Shown one piece after another: positions 6,366 to 15,561 of a stretch of 53,487 nucleotides of DNA (positions are counted from its first letter, which is position 1; the number at the start of each line of letters is the position of its first letter). Location of the stretch: positions 1 through 53,487 of the IMG/VR virus record IMGVR_UViG_3300031028_000001. One strand, written 5' to 3'. The notes under the pieces were generated by a model. That model was not told the origin of the DNA. It did no database searches and worked only from the letters and a program-made list of their open reading frames with translations. Origin of the DNA: a virus. Position numbers and translations under genes: made by a program.

Positions 6366-6565
6366 GCCTTCGCCAGCTTTGCGCGTTCCGCCCAGAACTT
6401 GTAGCGCGCATGTTCGATGGGCTTCCCGGAATGCAGGATAGCTTCCGCCATTGTCTGATCCAGGCCAGTCGAGCGCTCGATCAAAGCGAAGAACGCCTCC
6501 ATATCCTGGACCTCGACCGTCGCCTGAAGATTTTTCGCGTAATAGGTCCAAGTTGGTTCCGTCAT
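6362..6565 (-). CDS. Hypothetical 67-residue protein
   Basis: ATG at 6565 is preceded by GGGAGAG inside repeat copy C4, so the repeat supplies the ribosome-binding site. The protein (MTEPTWTYYAKNLQATVEV...) begins with a beta-like stretch and continues as amphipathic helices (EHARYKFWAERAKLAKA). No family recognised. Confidence 0.5.
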   Translation of the reverse strand: MTEPTWTYYAKNLQATVEVQDMEAFFALIERSTGLDQTMAEAILHSGKPIEHARYKFWAERAKLAKA

Positions 6566-6567
6566 TC

Positions 6568-6660
6568 GCTCTCCCTCTCTACGTTGGAATCCGCCCGGCA
6601 TTCCACCGCCGCGCAGCCTTCCATCCTACCGCGCGACTGAGGCGCGCGAAGCACCCAAAA
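6568..6660 (-). repeat. Dispersed repeat family C, copy C4
   Basis: Read on the minus strand it begins TTGGGTGCTTCGCGCG, continues with a TCGCGCG block, GGCTGCG and a TGCCGGGCGG block, and ends CGTAGAGAGGGAGAGCG directly before the start codon of the 6362-6565 gene. Confidence 0.7.
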
Positions 6661-6967
6661 ACATCTCACGCAGTTCTCTGATTATCTGTGCTACCTCCAG
6701 ATGGTACAGCCGTGCAAATCTCACAGGCCCCAACTTGTGCAGTGACAGATTCCCTCTTGAGTGATGCCCCCGGCATAGTGGAATAGCCTGTCTGTCATCC
6801 GCCTTCTGCGATAATCCCCGCGGTCCGGTATGCGCCGATTCTATATACCGCCATGAGCCGCAAACGGCGCAAGGCTGCGCCCGGACCCAGGCGAGATACT
6901 TCCGATCCCGCGTCGGGGGTTCTGAGCGCTTCCAGGGGCGAGGAATGAGCATATACGCCTTCATCAT
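6626..6967 (-). CDS. HNH-type nuclease, DUF968/Ref-like
   Basis: This is a 113-residue protein. CAVCGSWRYIESAHTG (about residues 33-48), then a Lys/Asp segment (QKADDRQAIPLCRGHH) and a later His form the treble-clef HNH pattern of the DUF968 group, which includes the RecA-dependent nuclease Ref of phage P1. It probably binds zinc and cuts or processes DNA during recombination or takedown of host DNA. The double ATG start overlaps the stop of the upstream gene. Its 3' end runs into repeat C4. Confidence 0.65.
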   Translation of the reverse strand: MMKAYMLIPRPWKRSEPPTRDRKYLAWVRAQPCAVCGSWRYIESAHTGPRGLSQKADDRQAIPLCRGHHSRGNLSLHKLGPVRFARLYHLEVAQIIRELREMFLGASRASVAR

Positions 6968-7500
6968 CGGCGGCCTCCGGAGATGAGCCGGTTCATTAAC
7001 AGACAGCGCACGTCATCGCGCGAAACGACGTCGCCATGCCGTTCGCTCGCGTACCGGCAGCAGCTCGCGAAGAGATCGATGATCGCTTCGGTTTGCGCCT
7101 GCAAATGCGCTAAGCTTTTGGCGAGTGGCGCAATCACGGGCTGGCTGGGTTTGATACCATTTTCCTGGCCAGTTCCCAGGGCAGCCACCCGCATCGCAAC
7201 CTCCGGATTTGGCGCGGGCTTTGGAGAATCGCTCGCGCCGTTCTTTTCCCGCCAGATATCCCACCGTTTCGCTTCGCCGCGCTCTCCGGACCGCAGGCAG
7301 ATATTGAACAGCTCGTGAGGCCGGATGCCCATCTGCGGGATCGACGCGGCAACCTCGGGATCGAGAAACAACGTGCGCCCGTCCACGCAAGTGAACATCG
7401 CGCGCTGGCCGGACGCGGTACTGAACAGCTTCGGCTGTTGGTATTTCACGGCGAGCTGTACGGGCACGTTGGCGGCGAAGGCTACGATGTTGGCGGCCAT
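6964..7500 (-). CDS. Hypothetical 178-residue protein
   Basis: ATG at 7500 is preceded by AGGAGGTGGCGTA, a strong site. Residues 1-90 contain a compact domain (VKYQQPKLFSTASGQRAMFTCVDGRTLFLDPEVAASI...). The middle is a Pro/Lys linker. The C-terminus is helical and may bind DNA (SRDDVRCLLMNRLISGGRR). The neighbouring HNH gene suggests a DNA-related operon. I do not recognise the family. Confidence 0.55.
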   Translation of the reverse strand: MAANIVAFAANVPVQLAVKYQQPKLFSTASGQRAMFTCVDGRTLFLDPEVAASIPQMGIRPHELFNICLRSGERGEAKRWDIWREKNGASDSPKPAPNPEVAMRVAALGTGQENGIKPSQPVIAPLAKSLAHLQAQTEAIIDLFASCCRYASERHGDVVSRDDVRCLLMNRLISGGRR

Positions 7501-7601
7501 TACGCCACCTCCTGGAGCAGCTCCAAAACGCGCTCGAAGGCAAGCGCCTCTTCGGCCAGTCCGCCGATGAGGATGGCCCAGATCACTATGAGGGCGGTCA
7601 T
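7500..7601 (-). CDS. 33-residue membrane or amphipathic peptide
   Basis: MTALIVIWAILIGGLAEEAL starts at 7601. The stop TAA (7500-7502) overlaps the next ATG as TAATG, and its own ATG overlaps the upstream TGA. A hydrophobic N-terminal segment of about 14 residues is followed by an acidic helix. The coupling on both sides makes it likely to be translated. Confidence 0.45.
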   Translation of the reverse strand: MTALIVIWAILIGGLAEEALAFERVLELLQEVA

Positions 7602-7696
7602 CGTGTGGCCTTCTTGGGGGCTTCAAAGTGGCCGCCGCACTTTACCGCCGCGTTCATCTCGAACAACCGGGTTTCGCTGTTGACGGGTTCGGCCAT
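7598..7696 (-). CDS. 32-residue peptide
   Basis: ATG at 7696 lies in a TAATG overlap with the stop of the zinc-ribbon gene, and its TGA (7598-7600) overlaps the next ATG. The peptide (MAEPVNSETRLFEMNAAVKC...) has one Cys and several Lys. Existence is supported only by the unbroken chain of overlaps. Confidence 0.4.
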   Translation of the reverse strand: MAEPVNSETRLFEMNAAVKCGGHFEAPKKATR

Positions 7697-8070
7697 TACG
7701 CCACCTCCTCGAACAACCCGAGCTGCGCGGCCGCGGCCTTGCGTACAGGCTCCGATTGCAGATCCGCTACCGAGGTAGCCGCCTCCAGCATGGGGAATTC
7801 GAACGGATCGGCTGCGACCAGGTTCCAGCCCTCCGGCGCTTCATTCCACTTCTGGCAGGCCGGGCAGTAGCGCCGCTCCTCGTTGCCGAACGGGTAGTTT
7901 GAACGCGAGGGAGTCTGACCGCGCCATCCGCAGGTGTTGCACTCGTACTCGGTAGGGTCTACGTCAGCGTCGAAGCTCAGCTCGTCGGGCTCTTCGCGGG
8001 GTTCGGAGAGCGGATAATAGCGCGGGTCCGTCAGGGTTTGGAAGATGGCCGTGTTGGAAAAGCTTGTCAT
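7696..8070 (-). CDS. Zinc-ribbon protein, first gene of minus early operon
   Basis: This is a 124-residue protein. CNTCGWRG (about residue 44) and CPACQKW (about residue 69) form a zinc ribbon; the flanks are acidic. It is the first gene behind a consensus promoter at 8089-8117 and heads a coupled chain of at least five genes to 6626. The role is unknown, perhaps as a transcription or replication accessory. Confidence 0.6.
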   Translation of the reverse strand: MTSFSNTAIFQTLTDPRYYPLSEPREEPDELSFDADVDPTEYECNTCGWRGQTPSRSNYPFGNEERRYCPACQKWNEAPEGWNLVAADPFEFPMLEAATSVADLQSEPVRKAAAAQLGLFEEVA

Positions 8071-8088
8071 TGAATTGCCTCTATATTC

Positions 8089-8117
8089 ATCATACGTGCT
8101 TCTAGCACGTAGGTCAA
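8089..8117 (-). promoter_or_regulatory. Sigma70-type promoter with palindromic operator
   Basis: On the minus strand: -35 TTGACC (8112-8117), a 17-bp spacer, -10 TATGAT (8089-8094). The spacer is almost entirely filled by the perfect palindrome ACGTGCT-TCT-AGCACGT (8094-8110). A dimeric repressor bound there would block the polymerase. It drives the 7696-8070 operon. Confidence 0.8.
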
Positions 8118-8126
8118 GGATTATTC

Positions 8127-8155
8127 TTGCAACTAGCTCGAATAAGTTCTATACT
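8127..8155 (+). promoter_or_regulatory. Sigma70-type promoter for a near-leaderless gene
   Basis: -35 TTGCAA (8127-8132), 17-bp spacer, -10 TATACT (8150-8155). The ATG of the next gene is at 8164, only 8 bases after the -10, so transcription should start within about 3 bases of the start codon. There is no palindrome in the spacer. Confidence 0.75.
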
Positions 8156-8163
8156 TCTCAGAG

Positions 8164-8376
8164 ATGGGAAGAAAAATTAAGGTGACCGTGGATGTCGATG
8201 AGCTGAGCGCCGCCGGTGGGCGCGCGCGCGCCGCCAAGCTCTCGGGCAAGCAGCTTTCGGACGCCGCCCGCCATGCCGTCAAGGCTCGATGGAAGAAGTA
8301 TTACGAGGAGCACCCGGAGAAGGTGAAGACGCGGAGATCGGGTGCCAGCCGCAAGAAAAAGCTGCAACCGGCTTGA
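8164..8376 (+). CDS. Small basic protein, probable DNA-binding regulator
   Basis: This is a 70-residue protein with the motif AAGGRARAAKLSGKQLSDAARHAVKARW, a pattern widespread in small bacterial and phage proteins of uncertain role, and a strongly basic tail (RRSGASRKKKL). It lies between two promoters and faces the divergent 7696-8070 operon. It is therefore the best local candidate for the protein that binds the palindromic operator; this is inference from position. Its message would be almost leaderless. The -35 of the next promoter overlaps its stop codon. Confidence 0.6.
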   Translation: MGRKIKVTVDVDELSAAGGRARAAKLSGKQLSDAARHAVKARWKKYYEEHPEKVKTRRSGASRKKKLQPA

Positions 8377-8401
8377 CATACGTGCTGGCAGCGCGTATAA
8401 T
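8373..8401 (+). promoter_or_regulatory. Perfect-consensus promoter with second operator copy
   Basis: -35 TTGACA (8373-8378), 17-bp spacer, -10 TATAAT (8396-8401). The spacer contains ACGTGCT-GGC-AGCGCGT (8380-8396), the same palindrome as at 8094-8110 with one mismatch in the arms and a different centre. It should be a very strong promoter when unrepressed and drives 8432-8647 onward. Confidence 0.85.
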
Positions 8402-8431
8402 AAAGAGGTAGGGAAAAGGAAGTAATCAAAA

Positions 8432-8647
8432 ATGGCAGAAGCTTTGACGACGCGCGTGACGCGCCTGGAAAAGGCGCAGATGAAAACCGAGAGGCTGTTC
8501 CGTGAAACGGATAAGCGTTTCCGTGAGACGGATCGACGCTGGCGCGAGACTGACAAACGCTTCCGCGAAACGGATGAGCGCATCGACAAGCTGGTATCGG
8601 GAATCGGCGAACTGATCCGCATAGCGGGGCTGGATCGGAAACAATGA
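8432..8647 (+). CDS. Coiled-coil protein with four RFRETDK heptads
   Basis: This is a 71-residue protein. Residues about 20-50 are four near-identical seven-residue units of the RFRETDK type, encoded by four 21-bp DNA repeats (about 8497-8580), then IDKLVSGIGELIRIAGL. Such repeats form a parallel coiled coil, so oligomerisation is expected. AGGAAG lies upstream of the ATG. It is the first gene behind the consensus promoter. Function unknown. Confidence 0.6.
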   Translation: MAEALTTRVTRLEKAQMKTERLFRETDKRFRETDRRWRETDKRFRETDERIDKLVSGIGELIRIAGLDRKQ

Positions 8648-8652
8648 TGGGA

Positions 8653-8670
8653 TGGGGGGAAATCCCCCCA
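8653..8670 (+). other. GC-only hairpin after 8432-8647
   Basis: TGGGGGG-AAAT-CCCCCCA can form a 7-bp stem directly after the stop codon. No T-run follows, so an intrinsic terminator is not supported; its right arm overlaps the start of repeat A5. Confidence 0.4.
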
Positions 8671-8757
8671 CCACGCCCGCAAAAACCAGCCTGACACCCC
8701 CGCGTAGCTCAGTCATCCCCCTTGACGAGAGAGAGAAAACGGCGCGAAGCTCACAAA
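8668..8757 (+). repeat. Dispersed repeat family A, copy A5
   Basis: It shares the long 5' part with A4 (CCACCACGCCCGCAA, CTGACACCC), then AGCTCAGTCATC and GCGAAGCTCACAAA. It lies entirely in the gap between the 8432-8647 and 8783-8989 genes. Confidence 0.8.
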
Positions 8758-8782
8758 TACAGGAGGGCTTTTCGCAAGCGCC

Positions 8783-8989
8783 ATGCAACGTACCAGACCA
8801 ATCAGTTTGGAAGAATTAAAGCGACTCGGATGCGAACCGGACTGCCTGGATTGGCTGATCGAGTGGGCTATCAAGGAGCTGGCATCTCGTCGCGACGCCA
8901 TCAGGTCCGCCGAAGCCATTCTCGAGGAACGCATCGAGGAGTGGGCGGACAAGATCGAGGGACAGCCGCAGAGCGACGCGGCGGACTGA
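8783..8989 (+). CDS. Hypothetical acidic helical protein
   Basis: This is a 68-residue, mostly helical protein (CLDWLIEWAIKELASRRDAI...). AGGAGG lies about 16 bases upstream of the ATG, further than ideal. Copy A5 precedes it. No family recognised. Confidence 0.5.
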   Translation: MQRTRPISLEELKRLGCEPDCLDWLIEWAIKELASRRDAIRSAEAILEERIEEWADKIEGQPQSDAAD

Positions 8990-9082
8990 AGCCCAGCCAC
9001 ACGCCGAAAGGGTCCTCATCCTCGTCGTCGAATTCATCCCATTCGGGCAGCGTTTCGATGGTATAGCGGAGTAACATTGGAC

Positions 9083-9343
9083 ATGCCGAAATGGCTGCAA
9101 GACATTCTGACGGCGCTTCAGATTTTCGCTTCACTCCTTCCGATCATCACGGTCGCCGCTGCCGCGTTCGGAGCAAACAGCGCAGAAGCGCAAGAGCTGG
9201 TGACGTCGATCACCTCGGACCCGGACATCCCGCAGAAGGTTCAGGACCGCGTGACGAAGTACGCGCAGATCCACCTGAAATTACTCGCGCGAGTGGCGAA
9301 AACCAATGGAACCGCCGCGCCAGTTGCACAAGTTCCCGCATGA
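9083..9343 (+). CDS. Small protein with hydrophobic N-terminus (possible membrane protein)
   Basis: This is an 86-residue protein from ATG 9083; TTG 9077 is an alternative. GGAGTAAC lies upstream. Residues about 8-30 (LTALQIFASLLPIITVAAAAFGA) form a likely membrane or amphipathic segment; the rest is soluble and basic. A holin-like or membrane-anchoring role is possible but not shown. Its stop overlaps ATG 9340 of the truncated gene that follows. Confidence 0.5.
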   Translation: MPKWLQDILTALQIFASLLPIITVAAAAFGANSAEAQELVTSITSDPDIPQKVQDRVTKYAQIHLKLLARVAKTNGTAAPVAQVPA

Positions 9344-9504
9344 AGCTGATTATCGAAAGCACCACCAAAATCGTGAAGCTGAACGGCTCAGTCATGCCGT
9401 GCGACGTGAGCGGCAGAACGCCACGGAGCCACAAACTAAAGCGGTCCAATCTGCCATACAGGCGCACTAGGACAGCTCGTATAAAACAACTGATCTACTG
9501 CTGA
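9340..9504 (+). pseudogene. Truncated ESTTKIV-type phage gene interrupted by repeat A6
   Basis: ATGA coupling and the first 16 residues (MKLIIESTTKIVKLNG) match the start of a conserved small phage protein, recalled from many temperate phages as ESTTKIV.LNG followed by VPARIWEG-like sequence. Here the match stops exactly where family A copy A6 begins (9385). The rest of the frame is repeat-encoded and then runs into the 3' end of the opposite-strand gene. The missing 3' half is not found nearby. This points to insertion or recombination at the repeat. Confidence 0.6.
9385..9434 (+). repeat. Dispersed repeat family A, copy A6
   Basis: GGCTCAGTCATGCCGTGC, GTGAGC.GCAGAACG and GGAGCCACAAA match the consensus core. 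It replaces the end of the ESTTKIV gene and borders the secreted-protein cassette. Confidence 0.8.
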
Positions 9505-11031
9505 GTAGCCGCCGCCCATACAGCCATTCGACTGTCCTGCCGGCCGCTGCCCGACATCCCACCCTGACGGATCAGATAGCGAGTGCGAGGCGTGATGCCG
9601 CATGTAGAAGTTCCCATAATCGGCGACGAATCCGACGATGGGATCGCTCGGTGTGTGGACGTTCAGCCAGGTGAGCTGGAAACTGCCGGCCGTGACCTGG
9701 TTGGCGAGCGGGCTCGGCGGATGAAACAGGGGAGGATAGGCGAAGCCGGCGGCGGTCCAGGCTGAATTGGTGGTCAGGTTCGTCACGTCGAACATTTCCC
9801 AGGTGGAAGTCGAGGCCGTGATATCGAGCGAAGTGAATCCGGAGGGGCACGCTTGGGTCCCGGCTGCCGGCGAGCTGCAGGTGGCCACCGGGACTCGCAG
9901 CACGGTAGAAAGCAGCACCGTGGTAGCGTGCGACGTCGTGGTGGTGTTCGATCCAAATGGCGTGAAATACAGATACTCGATGGTCCCGGCCGGGTTCCAG
10001 ACAGGCTGTCCGCCGATGTAATCGTTCTGCGTCTGGACCGCGTGCAGGTTGCCTGAGCCAGTGACGGCCGGGTAACCGACGGTGCCCAGATTCGACAGAT
10101 TCAGGACTTTGTAGGGCGTGCCAGAAGCGTTGGTGAAACTCTGCGTGGTGTCATAGACCACCAAATTGCGGCTATCTGCTGGAAGCAGATAGACCTTCTG
10201 GCCATCGAAGGCGCTCGACTCGAAGCCTCCATTCAGCGCGCCTCCAGGAAGTGTGGAGAGATTGAAGTGCGAGAAATTGGCGATCGCGAACGGCTGTGTG
10301 GTGTCGTACCGGATCAGATTCGTATTCGCGTAGCCGCCGGCATCGGTGGGCGTGTAATAGATGTACCTGCCATCGAACACGCCAGTGCACCAGCCATAGG
10401 TAGCGCCCAGGGGCGAGGTCCCCGCGGTTGGAGCCGAAAACGAAGTATAGTTTGCCGCATTCGAAACCGATGTGCCGCCCGATCCGGCGGAACCGAAAGG
10501 ATTGAAGCGGACGAAAACAGGATTCTGATTGGCCGCATCCGGAGTGTAGTAGACGAAGTTGAGATCCGTCGCGACTCCGACGAAGGCTGTAGCGGCATCC
10601 GCGCCAGGGCACGTATAGGTCGCCGGACAATTCAGCGGCAGCGTGGTCATGTCGAACCAGTCCCAGTTGGCCGCGGCGCACGTTGATGTGGTGCAGCCAA
10701 ACGTTCCCGAGGGGCCTCCGGCATAGGCGATCACCGTTCCGTGGCGATAGATGGTCTGGTATTGCCAGGGATCGAAGCCGGCCAGGCCGTTCAGATACCA
10801 GCCGCCCTGATAGCCCACCGCGAGATGCGCGCCGCTGTCCACTGTGGGGAAGCCGGGGAAGATCGTGGTGCTTGGGGAGAACCCGTGCGAGGTGAGCGTT
10901 AGCACGTTGAACGGCGCCGGCGCCTGGGCACCCATCTGCGTGGGGCCTTGGACCGAGACTTTCCCAGCCGTGCTGACTTGCGCGATCGCCGGAAAAAGAA
11001 TAGCAAAACAAAGGAATAAGAATTTCAGCAT
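9436..11031 (-). CDS. Secreted beta-propeller-like protein
   Basis: This is a 531-residue protein. Residues 1-17 (MLKFLFLCFAILFPAIA) are a Sec signal peptide with an AxA site before Gln. The mature protein is Gly/Ser/Thr/Asn-rich with recurring blocks ending in V(F)DG..IYY.P or FDGQKVYLLP, which look like blades of a beta-propeller. Signal peptides are unusual for phage structural proteins, so it is either a virion protein that is first exported or a host-surface (lysogenic conversion) protein. It is the last gene of the late minus-strand array, six bases from the next secreted gene. Confidence 0.6.
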   Translation of the reverse strand: MLKFLFLCFAILFPAIAQVSTAGKVSVQGPTQMGAQAPAPFNVLTLTSHGFSPSTTIFPGFPTVDSGAHLAVGYQGGWYLNGLAGFDPWQYQTIYRHGTVIAYAGGPSGTFGCTTSTCAAANWDWFDMTTLPLNCPATYTCPGADAATAFVGVATDLNFVYYTPDAANQNPVFVRFNPFGSAGSGGTSVSNAANYTSFSAPTAGTSPLGATYGWCTGVFDGRYIYYTPTDAGGYANTNLIRYDTTQPFAIANFSHFNLSTLPGGALNGGFESSAFDGQKVYLLPADSRNLVVYDTTQSFTNASGTPYKVLNLSNLGTVGYPAVTGSGNLHAVQTQNDYIGGQPVWNPAGTIEYLYFTPFGSNTTTTSHATTVLLSTVLRVPVATCSSPAAGTQACPSGFTSLDITASTSTWEMFDVTNLTTNSAWTAAGFAYPPLFHPPSPLANQVTAGSFQLTWLNVHTPSDPIVGFVADYGNFYMRHHASHSLSDPSGWDVGQRPAGQSNGCMGGGYSAVDQLFYTSCPSAPVWQIGPL

Positions 11032-11036
11032 TTGGG

Positions 11037-14000
11037 TTACTCCAGGATTACTGTGAAAAGCTGCATGGCAGTCGCATTGCCCTGCGCGCCGCCGAGCACT
11101 GTAACGATCACCGCCGAGCCAGCCGTACAGGTTGCCGTGCCGCTGCCCTGCGTGGCAGAAGTGGAGACGCCGGTGTAGCCCTGTCCGGTGTTGGTAACGT
11201 AGATCGGTGTGCCGCTGGCGATGGTATTCGTGCCAGTCAGATAGACTGTGGCTGTTGCTCCAGTCCCCACCGTGCCGTTAAACGCCGTCAACAGGCAAGT
11301 CGTGCCGGCCGCTCCGGTGACTGCCGGACCGCTGGTGTATGTGCCCGATACCACGCCGTGCGTGTTGTAATACATCGGCATGTTCAGCGTTTGCGTCGCG
11401 GTCGTGGATACCGGCCGCGACGCGAGGCTGTTGTAAATCGCGGTAGTCCAGCCAGGCATCCCGACAAAGGCGATGTTGCCTCGGGCTTGGCCGCTCGCGC
11501 CTACGACCGGAAAAGTCACATTGAAATTCATCTCGAAGTTAGCCGGATTCAGGCTGGCGGGCACGGTCGGGTTGCCGGCATAACCGATGAGCTGCGTAGA
11601 GCCGTAGAGCAGGTAGGGCGCCGCATGAAAAGTCTCCGCAGTCGAAGAGCTGTACATCGCCATTTCGGCCGCGACCAGGTAGCGGCTGCCAGCGCTGAGC
11701 GTTCCGCCGGTGATGGAGTAAGTCGAATTGAACGCCATGGCACTCGTATCGTCAGCCAGATTGTCGCAACTGGAAAACAGCACCAGAGCGCCGGAGCCTC
11801 CATCCACTGTGCTAATGCCCGTGGGTAGAGGGTTACACGCGCCTTGCGTGACCATGGACAGGGCAGTGATAGCGCCGCCCACCACGGTGATTAAGCCGGA
11901 TGGCTCCGTGGAGCAAGTACCGCCCGTGCCCGTCCAGGTGTCGCCATTGGTATAGCCCGATCCGCCGGGCGCGCCGGCGGGGACGTAGGCGAGCTGCACG
12001 ACGCTGCCGACGATGATAGTGGTATCACCGCCATGGGCGCAAAGACAGTCTCCAGTCGGAATGGTTTCTTTCACCAGACTGAAAGGGCTCGCCGCGACCT
12101 GCGAAATCGCAGTGATGGCTCCCTGCGCATTTACGGTGAGAGAAACGGCTTCCGCAGTGCCACCATACGTACCAGCCGACGCGCCGCTGGCCGGAATAAT
12201 GTTCTCCAGGGTCGCGCCCGGATTGCAGCAGATCTGCGTGCCGGGATTCGTGGTCGCGCTATAAACGATGGGCGTAGTGTATCCGGAGATCGTGTTCCCG
12301 GTGACGACATGGCCGCCCGTGTCTACCCCCGATCCGACGATGTCAATACCAATCGAAGACGCCGTGCCCGCGCCGAGACAGGAGTTGCCGGTAACCGAAG
12401 CGCCATCGGCTGGCGGCGAGTTCAAGGTGATGCAGTAGGCCGCTTCTGTGTTGAAGGGCGTCCAGCTCGTATCGATCTGGTTGCCTGTCACTGTCGAGTG
12501 CTGGATCAGGCTGTTGCCGGGCGTCGAAACGTAGATATTTCCTCGCACGGTGTTGGCTTGCACTTTACTGTCCGGACCGTCAATCTTAAGACAGTTGCCG
12601 ACAAATCCGGTGCAGTCGATGGTGTTATCGACGATGCGCGTCTCGCCGGTCAACGTGGGGAAGTCTCCGGTCGTTATCAGCGGGTAATCCACCATGCCAA
12701 CTGACGGCGTCCCTGTGGGAATCCGAATCGTGTTATGTCTCCACTCCAGGTCGAGACCGCCGCCACCGACGAAGTATCCAGCGGAGTTCGCCGTGGATTT
12801 CAGGTAAATCGAATTGTCGTGGATTCTTGCTCCGATATTGTACTCGCCATAAGCGAACCCGGCCGCTTGCAGGAACGTGCTACTCCGGATCTCGATGTTG
12901 TTCGAGGCGCGCTGCGGAAGCTCCACAAACGTGCCGTTGGCTTGGATGTTGAGATTATCGAACAGCGCGGCCTGCACGTAATTCGCGCTAAAGACGCCGG
13001 AGCTGTTGGAGCCGACCAGAGTAACCGTCCCGCTGAGGTTGCCCAGGGTCAGGTTTTTCACTTGCAGCATCCCAAACAGATAAGTTGCGGTCAGGCTGCC
13101 GCCCTGTATCGACACGCCAGTGACTTGGTAGGCCGACACATCAGCCGCCACCGGAGATGTTCCATAGGACTGCAACAGAGGCCGGTCCAGCGTCACTACG
13201 CCCGTGGTGGCATTACTCGAAACGATCTTGGCCATTTCCGCAGCGCAGGGATAGGTGCCGTTGGCGATCCAAATCATAATATCGTCGCCCGCGACGAAGT
13301 TGGCAGCCTGTGAGGCGGTCGTCGTGGTGATTGTGCTCTGGTTCGCCGTGGTCGGATTTATGGCGTAGTGAGTGGCATTTTCTGCCGATTCCGTCGTCAG
13401 GTCATAGCCAATAGCAATCAGAAACGTGCCGCCGTTGCCACTCGCCAAGGGACCGAGACCGCCCGTCGCCGATTGCACGATGGAAGCGTGCGCGTTCAGT
13501 TGCAACGCGATGTTATTGCAGGTGATCCGCAGATTCGCCCAAGTCCCGAGAACCACGCTGGCGGCTCCGGCCGACTGATAGGAATTCATCAGATACGTGC
13601 CGTCGGGAAAGTACACAGTGCCGCCGCCGTTGGCGCACGCGGCGGTGATGGCAGCCTGGACCGCCGGGCGATCATCCGATGTTCCGTTGCCGGTTGCGCC
13701 GAAGTCCATCACCGAAAGAGTGTCGCCGAGCTTGGAGGGGATCGTGCGCGTTACCGCGCCTGTGCCGGGCGCCGTATACTGCGTCAGATCGGCGGCGGGC
13801 AGCAGCGCGTTGACATCCAGAGGCGCAACGCCATTAGCCGCGCCCACGGTAGCGACGCTCACCCTGCTCGTGTCGGTAGGATGCACATGATCCGCGCGCG
13901 CGTATGCGCTGGATGTCCCAACCGCGGCCGTGCCATCAACCAAAGGCGTGACACTCGAAGCAACTGGAATGGTCGGGAGATTCAAAAGATCGGTATAGCT

Positions 14001-15551
14001 CCCTGACGAATCCACCGCTGGCATGGATGGATCTAAGTCCGAGGTCACGATTAGCGATGGGCTCAGAATGCACGGTGTCGTAGCCGTTGCATGAACAGGT
14101 CCCGCTACCGGGATACCCCACCAGGTGCAATTGAACGAAGTGGGCACCGACGGCGGCGCCTGCAATCCCACGGAATTCGCCGGCGGGGTTTGGGCGGAAC
14201 CAGCCGTCATCTCGAATGCGCCTGCGCCCGTGCCTGAACCGATAAATCCGTTGCCTAATACGTTCGAGCTTCCATCCAGAGCTGCGTAGCCGCTGGGCTG
14301 CCCTTTATTGGCCACGTTCTCAGGGGTGTACGAATACGAGCCGGCCGGTCCGGTCGCTCCTGTCGCGCCGGTGGCTCCCGTTGGGCCGGTGCTTCCTGTC
14401 GCGCCAGTCGGCCCTGTGCTGCCAGTAGGTCCGGCAGGCCCGGTGAGGCCCTGAATCCCTTGCGAGCCGGTAGGTCCTGTCGTTCCCGTGAGCCCTTGAA
14501 TACCTTGAATCCCCTGCGCGCCTGTTGCGCCAGTCGGTCCCGTTAAACCGGTATCTCCCTGCGGCCCCGAGAGCTGCGTCCATTGATCCGAGGCATAGGG
14601 CTCGACGGAGCACGCATCCACGCCGGCGCCCACCCAGATCCAAAGCACCGTACTCGAGTGGGCGCTCGAGAGCCAATCCGATACATACTGCCCCACGGCG
14701 TAGGGGCAATTCCCGGCGGACCAGGATCCTTCATCCGTCAACCCCAGGCCGCTGGCCCCCGGTATGCCTTGCGGGCCTTGCGGGCCGACCGGACCTGTAA
14801 GGCCGACAGAGCCGTTGGTTCCAGCCGTTCCTTGCGGACCCGTGGCGCCCGTGACGCTCGCGCCGGCCGGACCTGTTGGACCCGCAACGCCTTGCGGACC
14901 TGTGACGCTCGCGCCGGCGGGACCCGTGGCACCTGCTGGCCCCGTGGGCCCCGCCGGACCGGTCACGCTCGCGCCGGTTGGACCGGCAGGGCCTTGCGGC
15001 CCGAGTCCGCCCGTCAGTCCGATAATGCCTTGGATACCCTGCGGGCCGGCGGGTCCGGCTGGTCCAGTGGCCCCGAATACGGTCCCAGGAAGCCAGGAGG
15101 ATCCATTCCATATAGCCGATTGCCCCGCCGTCGCGCCGTTCTGGCCCATCTGCGACCAAGGAATGACGAACGACGACGCCGGCGGCGCATTCACGATGAC
15201 CGATCCAACTGTCACGGGAGTCGCGCTGGTTGGAACCACCCAGGTCTCTGTATACTGGCTCGAGTTTCCAGGCGTCTGGCTGGACATCTGCCAGGTGACC
15301 GCATAGCTGGTGCCGAGGGGAATGCAGGTGTCATTCGGGACCAGGTTGACGCTGAAGACTCCTCCTGTGACTGTCACTGGGATGGGCGCCATCGAGACAT
15401 AGTTCGAGCCCGAGATGCAGGGCTGCGAGATCTGGATGGAGCCCCGGCCGTTCGCTCCGCCGAGGTCCGCGCCCATGACGGGCTGGGTCACTGTGGTGGT
15501 TTGCGCCAGCAGGGGTACTATACAAAAGAGCAGTATGAATAGTCGTTTCAT
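11037..15551 (-). CDS. Secreted collagen-like, beta-helix fibre protein
   Basis: This is a 1504-residue protein. Signal peptide residues 1-16 end LLA before Gln. Gly-X-Y collagen-like repeats ([16 protein letters not shown] type) cover about residues 160-270 and 330-410. A pectate-lyase-3-like beta-helix starts near residue 605 ([20 protein letters not shown], then [13 protein letters not shown]). The C-terminal 250 residues are beta-rich and Gly-rich. This matches trimeric spike or adhesin architecture with possible polysaccharide binding or cleavage. Export signals in three consecutive genes suggest surface display on the host or unusual virion assembly. Confidence 0.65.
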   Translation of the reverse strand: MKRLFILLFCIVPLLAQTTTVTQPVMGADLGGANGRGSIQISQPCISGSNYVSMAPIPVTVTGGVFSVNLVPNDTCIPLGTSYAVTWQMSSQTPGNSSQYTETWVVPTSATPVTVGSVIVNAPPASSFVIPWSQMGQNGATAGQSAIWNGSSWLPGTVFGATGPAGPAGPQGIQGIIGLTGGLGPQGPAGPTGASVTGPAGPTGPAGATGPAGASVTGPQGVAGPTGPAGASVTGATGPQGTAGTNGSVGLTGPVGPQGPQGIPGASGLGLTDEGSWSAGNCPYAVGQYVSDWLSSAHSSTVLWIWVGAGVDACSVEPYASDQWTQLSGPQGDTGLTGPTGATGAQGIQGIQGLTGTTGPTGSQGIQGLTGPAGPTGSTGPTGATGSTGPTGATGATGATGPAGSYSYTPENVANKGQPSGYAALDGSSNVLGNGFIGSGTGAGAFEMTAGSAQTPPANSVGLQAPPSVPTSFNCTWWGIPVAGPVHATATTPCILSPSLIVTSDLDPSMPAVDSSGSYTDLLNLPTIPVASSVTPLVDGTAAVGTSSAYARADHVHPTDTSRVSVATVGAANGVAPLDVNALLPAADLTQYTAPGTGAVTRTIPSKLGDTLSVMDFGATGNGTSDDRPAVQAAITAACANGGGTVYFPDGTYLMNSYQSAGAASVVLGTWANLRITCNNIALQLNAHASIVQSATGGLGPLASGNGGTFLIAIGYDLTTESAENATHYAINPTTANQSTITTTTASQAANFVAGDDIMIWIANGTYPCAAEMAKIVSSNATTGVVTLDRPLLQSYGTSPVAADVSAYQVTGVSIQGGSLTATYLFGMLQVKNLTLGNLSGTVTLVGSNSSGVFSANYVQAALFDNLNIQANGTFVELPQRASNNIEIRSSTFLQAAGFAYGEYNIGARIHDNSIYLKSTANSAGYFVGGGGLDLEWRHNTIRIPTGTPSVGMVDYPLITTGDFPTLTGETRIVDNTIDCTGFVGNCLKIDGPDSKVQANTVRGNIYVSTPGNSLIQHSTVTGNQIDTSWTPFNTEAAYCITLNSPPADGASVTGNSCLGAGTASSIGIDIVGSGVDTGGHVVTGNTISGYTTPIVYSATTNPGTQICCNPGATLENIIPASGASAGTYGGTAEAVSLTVNAQGAITAISQVAASPFSLVKETIPTGDCLCAHGGDTTIIVGSVVQLAYVPAGAPGGSGYTNGDTWTGTGGTCSTEPSGLITVVGGAITALSMVTQGACNPLPTGISTVDGGSGALVLFSSCDNLADDTSAMAFNSTYSITGGTLSAGSRYLVAAEMAMYSSSTAETFHAAPYLLYGSTQLIGYAGNPTVPASLNPANFEMNFNVTFPVVGASGQARGNIAFVGMPGWTTAIYNSLASRPVSTTATQTLNMPMYYNTHGVVSGTYTSGPAVTGAAGTTCLLTAFNGTVGTGATATVYLTGTNTIASGTPIYVTNTGQGYTGVSTSATQGSGTATCTAGSAVIVTVLGGAQGNATAMQLFTVILE

Positions 15552-15561
15552 GAAGGGCCTT

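Noticed and set aside
8497-8580. Tandem 21-bp repeats resembling a short CRISPR or minisatellite
   Set aside because: They are in frame, without spacers, and encode a regular coiled-coil heptad of the RFRETDK type.
14340-15060. Long runs of GC-rich short repeats
   Set aside because: They encode Gly-X-Y collagen-like triplets of the minus-strand fibre gene; opposite-strand frames here are shadows.
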